A stretch of 6,871 nucleotides of DNA, from the NCBI GenBank assembly GCA_018335615.1, contig JAGXRS010000012.1, positions 1 to 6,871 of the forward strand, in the 5' to 3' direction. This DNA is from Hydrogenophaga sp. (GTDB taxonomy: Bacteria; Pseudomonadota; Gammaproteobacteria; Burkholderiales; Burkholderiaceae_C). The position numbers and the translations under genes were made by a program. The notes beneath the pieces are model-generated. The model saw nothing but the letters and a program-made list of their open reading frames with translations, had not been told where the DNA came from and searched no databases. This document shows, in pieces, positions 1 to 5,816 of the stretch (position 1 is the stretch's first letter; every line of letters begins with the position of its first letter).

Positions 1-91
1 GGAAGTGGCAGCTGCCGCCGGGGTCGGCCAGAGCGGCGGGTGCGGTGAACAGGGACAGCAGCAGGGCCGCGGCGGCGATGGGGGTTTTCAT
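1..91 (-). CDS. Start of small exported protein (partial, cut by window edge)
   Basis: Only the first 30 codons are visible. They begin at the ATG read from position 91 on the minus strand. An AGGA ribosome-binding site lies at 98-101, six bases upstream. The protein opens as a clear Sec signal peptide: a Lys at residue 2, a run of Ala/Leu, then a probable cleavage site after APAALA near residue 22. The mature part begins DPGGSCHF, with a Cys and a His that could bind metal. It lies 53 bases downstream of the HupE/UreJ-like gene on the same strand and is probably co-transcribed with it. I do not recognise the family with certainty. Small exported proteins with a GGSCHF-like start next to HupE/UreJ genes seem familiar to me, but too little is visible to name one. 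Confidence 0.68.
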   Translation of the reverse strand, partial: MKTPIAAAALLLSLFTAPAALADPGGSCHF

Positions 92-144
92 GGGAGGTCC
101 TTTCGGTGTGTTGTGTCGATGCAGGAGCGGTTCGGGGCGTGGCT

Positions 145-936
145 TCACAGGCCGTCGCGGCTGGTGTCACGGGTGTCGTCCACCAACATGTCTTCGTGCG
201 CGTGGCGGTGTTCGGCGGCGGGGAAACGGAATGCGTCGGCATGCACGTCGTGCTGGTAGCCATGCAGCTGGGTGAACAGCAGGTACACGCCAGCATAGAA
301 CAGGGCCAGGTTGGCCGCGTAGCTGAAGCGCTGGAACGAGGCGCGGTGTCGCCACAGCGAGAGCAGGCCCACCATCACCACCAGCGCGGCGATCTGGCCC
401 AGCTCCACCCCCACGTTGAAGCTGAGGATGCGGCCCAGCACCTCGCCGGTGTCGTCGCCCAGCGGCAGTTGCTGCAGCCGGGTGGACAGGCCAAAGCCGT
501 GCAACAGGCCGAAACCGAACACCATCCACAGCAGGTTAGGCGAGGCCATCTGGAAGTGCTTCTGGAAGCCGCCGTTGTTGTCAAACGCCTTGTACATCAC
601 GCTCAGGGCAATGACGGCATCGACCAGGTGGTAGTTCCAGGTGATCTGCATCAGCGTGGCGAACACCAGCGTGAGGCTGTGCCCCACGGTGAACACGGTG
701 ACGAACTTCACCACGTCCCTGAACGTGGCCAGGAAGAACAGCACGCCGAACAGGAACAGCAGGTGGTCGTACCCGGTGAGCATGTGGCTGGCGCCCAGGC
801 CCACGTATTGCAGGTAGCCACCGTCCAGCATGCGCTGGCGATCGGCCTCGGAAATGCCGTGGGCCAGCACGGCCAGCGGCGTGAAGACGAGCGCGAGCCA
901 GACGGCCGCGCTGCGCCAGCGAAGAAAAACAGACAT
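145..936 (-). CDS. HupE/UreJ_2-family membrane protein, putative metal transporter
   Basis: This encodes 263 residues from the ATG at 936, preceded by AGGA at 945-948 with an 8-base spacer. The frame stays open further upstream, but that stretch is Pro/Gly/Arg-rich and covers the intergenic gap, so it was not used. The N-terminus is a signal peptide or signal anchor ending LAVLAHG near residue 27. Several hydrophobic segments follow, with family-type motifs: HMLTGYDHLLFL (51-62), FTVGHSLTL (82-90), FGLLHGFGLS (142-151) and FNVGVELGQ (173-181). Conserved His and Asp residues in or near membrane segments fit metal binding. HupE and UreJ proteins of hydrogenase and urease operons are nickel-permease-like, but this subfamily is usually found alone and its substrate is not settled. 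The C-terminal 40 residues are soluble and carry six His (225-247). No hydrogenase or urease gene is visible. The neighbours are small exported proteins, one strongly His-rich, which supports a periplasmic metal role. Confidence 0.9.
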   Translation of the reverse strand: MSVFLRWRSAAVWLALVFTPLAVLAHGISEADRQRMLDGGYLQYVGLGASHMLTGYDHLLFLFGVLFFLATFRDVVKFVTVFTVGHSLTLVFATLMQITWNYHLVDAVIALSVMYKAFDNNGGFQKHFQMASPNLLWMVFGFGLLHGFGLSTRLQQLPLGDDTGEVLGRILSFNVGVELGQIAALVVMVGLLSLWRHRASFQRFSYAANLALFYAGVYLLFTQLHGYQHDVHADAFRFPAAEHRHAHEDMLVDDTRDTSRDGL

Positions 937-1023
937 GGAAGGAATCCTGTGAAACGGACGAACGGTGCCGCCGCCAGACCCGTGACACCCAGGCACGGGG
1001 CGGCCAGCGGCGCAGCAAACACG

Positions 1024-1042
1024 GGGCACCCGCAGGGCGCCC
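1024..1042 (-). terminator. GC hairpin just after the His-rich gene (possible attenuator)
   Basis: On the minus strand GGGCGCCC and GGGTGCCC pair over 8 bp, including one G-U pair, around a TGC triloop. The hairpin starts 7 bases past the TGA stop at 1050-1052. Only a short TTT lies a few bases downstream, so it is not a canonical intrinsic terminator. It may weaken read-through or protect the 3' end of the upstream message. Confidence 0.3.
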
Positions 1043-1049
1043 GAAAGCG

Positions 1050-1454
1050 TCAGCGTGTGGCCGTGCGCTGGGGCGGCCGCAGCAGCCCGCTGGGGTCGGC
1101 CGACGCGGGCTGCCACAGGGCCCAGGCGTGGGGCGGGCCGCCCGGCAGGTGCAGCGCCGCCAGGGCCACCGGCACCGGCAAGCCCTGCACCTGCCCGGCT
1201 TCGCCCGCGTGGGTGTGTTGCGGGCCGTGGCCGCTGTGGTCCGGGGCTTCGTTCCATTGCAGCGCGGCGTCCACGTCATGCCCCCGCGCATCCTGCTCGC
1301 CAGACGCATGCGCGTGGTGCCCGTGGTCGATGGCGTGTGCCAGTGCGTGCGCCAGGTGCTGCGCCTGCATGAGCCGCTGCCCGGGCAAGGCCCAGGCGGC
1401 CGACTGCAGCAGCAGGCCGAACAACAGGAACCAGGTGGTGAGGGTGGAGCGCAC
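1050..1454 (-). CDS. Histidine-rich exported protein, putative periplasmic metal-binding protein
   Basis: This encodes 134 residues. The start is GTG at 1454, fixed on the upstream side by an in-frame TAA at 1464-1466, and it gives a good signal peptide (residues 1-22, ending QSAAWA). No clear Shine-Dalgarno precedes it. Twelve of its 14 His lie between residues 33 and 82, in clusters such as HGHHAHA (44-50), HSGHGPQHTH (73-82) and the spaced His of HLAHALAHAIDH (33-44). The C-terminal part is Pro/Leu-rich and ends GLLRPPQRTATR. It resembles in style the small His-rich exported proteins found near cation-efflux genes in Betaproteobacteria (CzcI-like), but I cannot assign a family. It precedes the HupE/UreJ-like gene by 113 bases on the same strand, which suggests a joint metal-buffering or uptake role. 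A periplasmic location and metal binding are inferred from composition. Confidence 0.75.
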   Translation of the reverse strand: MRSTLTTWFLLFGLLLQSAAWALPGQRLMQAQHLAHALAHAIDHGHHAHASGEQDARGHDVDAALQWNEAPDHSGHGPQHTHAGEAGQVQGLPVPVALAALHLPGGPPHAWALWQPASADPSGLLRPPQRTATR

Positions 1455-1632
1455 GGGCGGATTTTAGAGGGGTGGGACAGTTGGCGAGCGGACCTGCCGA
1501 GCGAGCTCTGGGCAAAGAGCTGTGAGCGCTGAGAAAGCACCACCTTTGTCTTATCCAACGTGCACAAACCCTTGGTGCTGAGATACAGTTGGTTACCTTT
1601 CGGGATGGGTTCCAGGCGTCAATCAATTGTCG

Positions 1633-1658
1633 GCGCCCGCCTGGATTGAACCGGGCGC
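1633..1658 (+). promoter_or_regulatory. Perfect 7-bp GC hairpin in the RTX leader region
   Basis: GCGCCCG (1633-1639) is exactly complementary to CGGGCGC (1652-1658) around a 12-base loop. No T-run follows on the plus strand, so it is not an obvious terminator. Its role is unknown. It may belong to a folded 5' leader if transcription of the RTX gene starts upstream of it. Confidence 0.35.
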
Positions 1659-1699
1659 TTCATTCATTGATTCTGGACATCCATTCCATGCGTGGAAAA

Positions 1700-1729
1700 G
1701 TGCGAAAGGAGGTGAATCGAAATTCGCAC
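1700..1729 (+). promoter_or_regulatory. Hairpin displaying a Shine-Dalgarno sequence in its loop
   Basis: GTGCGAA (1700-1706) pairs perfectly with TTCGCAC (1723-1729). The loop and last stem bases carry AAAGGAGGTGA (1705-1715), an 11-base match to the complement of the usual bacterial 16S rRNA 3' end. No ATG, GTG or TTG lies at a normal distance after it, so it does not serve an ordinary gene. A smaller 5-bp hairpin (TTCCA/TGGAA, 1684-1697, TGCG loop) ends three bases before it. A GGA in a hairpin loop is also the shape recognised by CsrA/RsmA. The element lies about 160 bases upstream of the RTX start. A leader role (ribosome standby site or CsrA-type site) is inference. Confidence 0.4.
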
Positions 1730-1888
1730 GGCTGCAGAGCGCATCGCATGTCACATCGTCTCCCGCCCCACGCAAGAGGTTGAAGACAGCACCACCGTCC
1801 GCTCTCACCGCCCTCTCAAAGAACGCAAATCCGCACCCCCAGCACGCGTCCATTCCCAGTTTTCCAGCAGCCTCTCAAGGAATTTAAA

Positions 1889-4366
1889 ATGGCCATCCTG
1901 ACCGCCTTCAACCCTTTTGACTATAGAAACATATATTCCGTTGCCGAAGCCATTCAGAGCACAAGCGTCATTGATTCAACAAAAATCATACTGACCGATT
2001 TTTTCGTGACTTATGAACTCGAGGGAGTCGGACTCAGCCGTATCAACGGCGAGATCACGGGAGAATTACAAGGCCTGAGCATCAATGTGTCCGATGAGCA
2101 GTACCTGACCCTCACCGGGGCATCGTACGATCTAGACAACCATTACCAGAGCGAGGGCTACCAACCACTAGACTCGTCCCGACTGTTCGGCATGACCGCC
2201 GAATTTGCCGCCATTTTGGCCGGCGATGACAAAATCTCCGGATCGAGCTTCGCCGACAGAATATCCGGCTTCAACGGGGCCGACACCATCTACGGCTTCG
2301 GCGGAAGCGACTGGCTTGAGGGCGGCGGTGGCGGCGATCTCATCTTTGGCGGTGCTGGCGCAGACACGCTCTTTGGTCAGTCGGGGAATGACACGCTGAA
2401 TGGCGAGGATGGCGATGATTTCATCCGTGGCGGGGCGGGCGACGACGTGATCAACGGAGGGGCCGGGTTTGACCTGGCAGACTACCGGGATGCCACGGCC
2501 GGCGTCACCATCAACCTCAACGTTGTCACCCAGAACAACATCGCAGCAGGCGTCGGAACCGACAAGCTGTCCAATATCGAGTCGATTCGCGGAAGCAATT
2601 TCGGGGACACCCTCACCGGCAACGCGCTGGACAACTCTTTCAGGGGCGGCATGGGCAATGACACCATCGACGGCAGAGGCGGGTTCGACTGGGCCAGTTA
2701 CCGGGATGCAACCGGTGCTGTCTATGTGAACCTTGCGCTCGGGCAGTCCACGGGCGCCGAAGGCACAGATCAACTGATCAATATCGAGGCCGTACGGGGC
2801 GGGGTTCATCATGACACCCTGATCGGTGACGGTGGCGACAACTGGCTGAGGGGCGGCCGTGGCAACGACACCCTGGACGGGGGCGCTGGGATCGACTGGG
2901 CCGACTATCTGGATGCAACGGGTGCCGTCACCGTCAGTCTGTTGAGCAACACATCGTCGGGCGCCGATGGCAATGACACATTGATCAACATCGAGCGCAT
3001 TCGTGGGGGCAAATTTGCCGACGCCTTGACCGGCAACCACGCAGACAACGCGCTCAGAGGGGGTCTTGGAAATGACACGATCAACGGCCAAGGCGGATTT
3101 GATGTTGCCTCTTACTGGGATGCCAGAGGCAGCGTGACCGTCAACCTGTCCTTGGCGTCCAATCAGGCCACGGGCGCTGACGGAACGGATCAACTGATCA
3201 GCATCGAGGGGGTTTCGTCGGGTCACTTCGATGACCGCCTGACGGGGAACGCGGCAGACAACTGGCTCAGCGGCAACCGCGGCAACGACACGATCGACGG
3301 CGGCGGCGGTATTGACATGGCCAGCTACCGTGATGCCACCGGGAGTGTCAACGTGAACTTGTCAACCGGAATGGCAACTGGCGCCGATGGCAACGATGTG
3401 CTGCTGAGAATGGAAAATGTGGAGGGAGGAAATTTCGCCGACACCCTCACAGGAGATGCTGGGAACAATCTGCTTCGAGGACGCGGTGGCAACGATACCC
3501 TGGACGGCGGGGCAGGAATCGATACCGCCGACTACTCAGAAAAAACCAGTTCAGTGGTTGTCACGCTCAATGGCGCGACGGCGGTCAATGTGAGCGTGGG
3601 CGGCATTGTTGAAGACAGCATCAAAAACATCGAAAACGTCACCGGAGGCGCGGGAGCCGATACGCTGACAGGCGACGGCCTTGCCAACATGCTGACGGGC
3701 AATGCGGGTAACGATCTGCTACTGGGACTGGGCGGCAACGATGTGTTGCGCGGTGGTGCGGGCAAGGACACGCTGGATGGGGGCGCCGGGGCTGACACCG
3801 CCGACTATTCAGACAAGACCACCGCCGTCGTCGTGACCGTCGCCGGTTCCACAGACGCGACCGTCACCGTGGGTGGAGTGGCTGAAGACGTCATTCGCAA
3901 CATCGAGCACGTCACCGGCGGCTCGGCCGCGGACCGATTGACCGGCAACGGACTGGCCAACACGCTCAAAGGCAACGCAGGCAACGATGTGCTGAATGGC
4001 AAAGGCGGCAACGACATTCTGCAAGGCGGAGCAGGACAGGACATGTTCCGTTTTGATACGGCTCTCAACAGCACCTCCAATGTCGATCGAATCGTCGACT
4101 TCACGGCCGTCGACGACACCATTCAACTTGCCCGCTCGATCTTTGGGTCACTGGGCACCACGACCGGCGTCATCAATTCGGCTCATTTCAAGACCATCGC
4201 CACCGGCGGCCAGACCGACAGCAATGATTTCATCGTTTATGACCAGTCCACGGGCGCCCTTTACTACGATGCCAACGGCAGTGTCAATGGCATGGCGGAT
4301 GCGGTTCAGTTCGCCACACTGGGAACCAACCTCACCTTGACCCATGCGGATTTTGTGATGATCTGA
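1889..4366 (+). CDS. Large RTX calcium-binding protein, type I secretion substrate
   Basis: This encodes 825 residues from ATG 1889, with AAGGAA at 1877-1882 six bases upstream. There is no Sec signal peptide and I see no cysteine, both usual for type I substrates. Residues 1-110 form an unrecognised N-terminal region. RTX nonapeptides of the GGxGxDxLx type begin near 112. Residues 184-715 form seven composite repeats, each pairing an RTX turn (GNDTxDGGxGxD) with a strand-rich insert (ASYRDATGxVxVNL, then TGADGxDxL and IExVxGG). Residues 716-825 form the secretion domain, with features DMFRFDT, RIVDFTAVDDTIQL, VYDQSTGALYYDANG and the terminal ADFVMI. An acidic residue followed by hydrophobic ones at the very end is typical of PrtD-type substrates. 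The C-terminus resembles the serralysin C-terminal domain, but no HExxH or other enzyme motif is present. It probably folds as a calcium-loaded beta-roll outside the cell, as an adhesin, S-layer-like or matrix protein. The PrtD-type exporter encoded downstream is its likely partner. Confidence 0.95.
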   Translation: MAILTAFNPFDYRNIYSVAEAIQSTSVIDSTKIILTDFFVTYELEGVGLSRINGEITGELQGLSINVSDEQYLTLTGASYDLDNHYQSEGYQPLDSSRLFGMTAEFAAILAGDDKISGSSFADRISGFNGADTIYGFGGSDWLEGGGGGDLIFGGAGADTLFGQSGNDTLNGEDGDDFIRGGAGDDVINGGAGFDLADYRDATAGVTINLNVVTQNNIAAGVGTDKLSNIESIRGSNFGDTLTGNALDNSFRGGMGNDTIDGRGGFDWASYRDATGAVYVNLALGQSTGAEGTDQLINIEAVRGGVHHDTLIGDGGDNWLRGGRGNDTLDGGAGIDWADYLDATGAVTVSLLSNTSSGADGNDTLINIERIRGGKFADALTGNHADNALRGGLGNDTINGQGGFDVASYWDARGSVTVNLSLASNQATGADGTDQLISIEGVSSGHFDDRLTGNAADNWLSGNRGNDTIDGGGGIDMASYRDATGSVNVNLSTGMATGADGNDVLLRMENVEGGNFADTLTGDAGNNLLRGRGGNDTLDGGAGIDTADYSEKTSSVVVTLNGATAVNVSVGGIVEDSIKNIENVTGGAGADTLTGDGLANMLTGNAGNDLLLGLGGNDVLRGGAGKDTLDGGAGADTADYSDKTTAVVVTVAGSTDATVTVGGVAEDVIRNIEHVTGGSAADRLTGNGLANTLKGNAGNDVLNGKGGNDILQGGAGQDMFRFDTALNSTSNVDRIVDFTAVDDTIQLARSIFGSLGTTTGVINSAHFKTIATGGQTDSNDFIVYDQSTGALYYDANGSVNGMADAVQFATLGTNLTLTHADFVMI
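2438..4033 (+). repeat. Seven tandem composite RTX repeats within the secreted protein
   Basis: The units start at residues 184, 256, 325, 394, 465, 534 and 625, with lengths 72, 69, 69, 71, 69, 91 and 91. The first five share the pattern GNDTxDGxxGxDxASYxDAxG, then VNL, TGADGxD, IExVxGG, LTG and DNxLRG. The last two carry TADYSxKT instead of ASYRDAT, a longer strand insert, and about two extra nonapeptides (GNAGNDxLxGxGGNDxLxGGA). Units 6 and 7 match at about 63 of 91 residues by my hand alignment. At the DNA level the copies have diverged at many third positions, so they are not recent exact duplicates. Confidence 0.9.
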
Positions 4367-4378
4367 CCGCCAGCCCCA

Positions 4379-4425
4379 CGGGTGAGAAAGCGAGATGTCC
4401 TTCCAGCATCTCCTCTTCTCACCCG
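4379..4425 (+). terminator. Large two-part hairpin after the RTX gene
   Basis: CGGGTGAGAA (4379-4388) pairs perfectly with TTCTCACCCG (4416-4425). Inside it, GAGATG (4392-4397) pairs with CATCTC (4407-4412) across a 3-by-3 internal loop, closing a 9-base loop. It begins 12 bases after the RTX stop codon. No U-tract follows, so complete termination is doubtful. It more likely causes partial termination or stabilises the 3' end of the RTX message, lowering expression of the glycosyltransferase and exporter relative to the secreted protein. The alternative ATG at 4395 lies inside this structure. Confidence 0.6.
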
Positions 4426-4517
4426 AACGCCCACATTCTTCCGGACCCTGGGGTCGACTCCCTCCCGCTTGCCTCAACCAACCGCCTGGGCAACGGGTCC
4501 TTCATTCAAGCCGCCAC

Positions 4518-5744
4518 ATGCGCTTCCTCTTCATCCATCAAAACTTCCCGGGCCAGTTTCGTCATGTCGTCCAAGCGCTGGCCGACGATCCTGCCCATGA
4601 AGTGATCGGCATCGGCGATACAGGCAACGTCAAAGGCAGACCGGCTCTGCATCCCCGCCTGCGCGTGCTCGGCTATCAGCCATCCGGATCGGGTCACAAG
4701 GACACCCATCACTATGTGCGCGACTTCGAGAGCCACGTCCGACGAGGTCAGGCCGTTGTGCGGGTGCTCCTCAAGCTGCGTGACGAAGCCGGGTTCCGCC
4801 CGGACGTCGTCGTGGCCCATCCCGGCTGGGGCGAAGGCCTGTTTCTGAAGGACATTTTTCCCGAGGCCAGAATCGTCCAGTACTTCGAGTTCTATTACCA
4901 CGGGGTAGAGGGGGATGTCAGCTTCGATCGCGAGTTCCCGAGCACGCTGGACGACCAGTTGCGCGTGCGCATCAAGAACAGCACCCAGCTGCACAGCCTG
5001 CTCGGCTGTGACCAAGGCCTCTCGCCCACGACGTGGCAGCAAACACGCTACCCGGCAGAGTTCAGACACAAGATCGAGGTCATTCACGAAGGCATCGACA
5101 CGGGAGTGGTCAAACCGGCTCCCAGCGCCTGGGTGGAGATCAACGGTCAGCGCCTGCAGGCCGGCGACGAGATCGTCACCTACGTTGCCCGCAACCTGGA
5201 GCCCTACCGGGGCTTCCACTCGTTCATCCGGAGCCTGCCTGCGCTGCAGGCTCTCAGGCCAGGCGCCCGGGTCATCATCGTCGGTGGTGATGAGGTCAGT
5301 TACGGCAGGCGCCTGCCCAAGGGGCAATCCTACCGCCAGCGTTACTGTGCTGAAGTCCATGACCAGGTGGACTGGAGCAAGGTCTTTTTTGTGGGCAAGC
5401 TGCCTTATGGCGACTACCTCAAGGTGCTGCAAGTGTCGGCGGCCCATGTCTACCTGACCTACCCCTTCGTGCTGTCGTGGTCGATGCTGGAAGCCATGGC
5501 GGCGGGTTGCCTGATGGTGGCGTCGGACACCGCACCCGTGACCGAAGTCATCCGGGAAGGCGAAAACGGGTTGCTCGTGGATTTCTTCGATCCCGCGCGG
5601 CTGGCACAGCGGCTGGCCGAGGTGCTGGCCGATCCAGCGCCACTGAAGAAGCTGCGCGACAACGCTCGTCAGACCATCATCGAGCGCTACGACCTCAAGA
5701 CCATCTGTCTGCCCAGGATGCTGAGCATCCTGCGCGGCGACTGA
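4518..5744 (+). CDS. Group-4-like glycosyltransferase (GT-B fold)
   Basis: This encodes 408 residues from ATG 4518. The frame can also start at ATG 4395, but the added 41 residues are low-complexity and that start sits in a hairpin. MRFLFIHQNFPGQFRH is a typical start for the family, although no strong ribosome-binding site precedes it. The N-terminal GT-B half (about 1-180) carries HPGWGEGLFLKDIFP (101-115) and YFEFYYHGVEGDVSFD (122-137), marking the group usually called Glyco_trans_4_3. The C-terminal half (about 205-400) is a Glycos_transf_1 domain with VTYVARNLEPYRGF (220-233), VIIVGGDEVSYG (252-263), VFFVGKLPYGDY (289-300) and SMLEAMAAG (322-330). It should transfer a sugar from a nucleotide-sugar donor in the cytoplasm; the acceptor is unknown. 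In the usual E-x7-E motif the second Glu is E325, but F317 stands where the first is expected. It lies 151 bases after the RTX gene and just before the exporter, suggesting a role in glycosylating the RTX protein or a surface glycan. Confidence 0.93.
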   Translation: MRFLFIHQNFPGQFRHVVQALADDPAHEVIGIGDTGNVKGRPALHPRLRVLGYQPSGSGHKDTHHYVRDFESHVRRGQAVVRVLLKLRDEAGFRPDVVVAHPGWGEGLFLKDIFPEARIVQYFEFYYHGVEGDVSFDREFPSTLDDQLRVRIKNSTQLHSLLGCDQGLSPTTWQQTRYPAEFRHKIEVIHEGIDTGVVKPAPSAWVEINGQRLQAGDEIVTYVARNLEPYRGFHSFIRSLPALQALRPGARVIIVGGDEVSYGRRLPKGQSYRQRYCAEVHDQVDWSKVFFVGKLPYGDYLKVLQVSAAHVYLTYPFVLSWSMLEAMAAGCLMVASDTAPVTEVIREGENGLLVDFFDPARLAQRLAEVLADPAPLKKLRDNARQTIIERYDLKTICLPRMLSILRGD

Positions 5745-5760
5745 GCATCCCTCGCGCCGG
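5721..5760 (+). repeat. Imperfect 20-bp tandem duplication across the glycosyltransferase stop
   Basis: CTGAGCATCC occurs at 5721-5730 and again at 5741-5750. Over the full 20-base units, 16 of 20 positions match. The second copy is shifted by two in frame and supplies the TGA stop (5742-5744) of the glycosyltransferase. It may be a small slippage duplication. Confidence 0.5.
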
Positions 5761-5816
5761 CCCACCACAGTGCATCCAGACATGGGCGGCACCCCGTCGT
5801 TTCCCGGAGCCCTATC

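Larger units (their letters stand above)
1455..1888. other. Divergent intergenic region, no credible gene
   Basis: This 434-base stretch separates the minus-strand metal cassette from the plus-strand secretion locus, so promoters for both should lie here. The open frames at 1589-1783 and 1627-1887 (plus) and 1623-1853 (minus) have no recognisable domain and no convincing start, so I do not call them. Inverted repeats are visible: a 6-bp arm pair at 1504-1509/1516-1521, and hairpins at 1633-1658, 1684-1697 and 1700-1729. I found no good match to a sigma-70 promoter on the plus strand. The best is a weak TTGAAC/GATTCT pair at 1646-1674, spacer 17, which I would not rely on. The last bases carry the RTX gene's ribosome-binding site, AAGGAA at 1877-1882. 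Confidence 0.7.

Noticed and set aside
106..1467. Plus-strand open frame (453 codons) covering the metal cassette
   Set aside because: It is antisense to the HupE/UreJ-like and His-rich genes, and its Gln/His/Val-rich composition is a shadow of them.
1633..1658. Read on the minus strand, GGTTCAATCC looks like a tRNA T-arm, hinting at a tRNA fragment or attachment site
   Set aside because: The T-stem would have mismatches, no partner acceptor, D or anticodon arms lie at the right distance, and no integrase or repeated end is seen.
1589..1887. Small plus-strand frames at 1589-1783 and 1627-1887 as leader peptides
   Set aside because: There is no matching ribosome-binding site, no recognisable product, and one relies on TTG. 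The strong Shine-Dalgarno at 1705-1715 has no start codon in position for either.
2168..3226. Minus-strand open frame (352 codons) opposite the RTX repeats
   Set aside because: Its apparent periodicity only mirrors the RTX repeats on the other strand, and it has no family resemblance.
2438..4033. Repeat array as a CRISPR or non-coding satellite
   Set aside because: The repeats are in-frame protein repeats of an uninterrupted 825-codon gene, with period 207-273 bases and diverged third positions.
4395..4517. Upstream start for the glycosyltransferase at ATG 4395
   Set aside because: The added 41 residues are unlike the family, begin inside a strong hairpin and lack a good ribosome-binding site. 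The family-type N-terminus begins at 4518.
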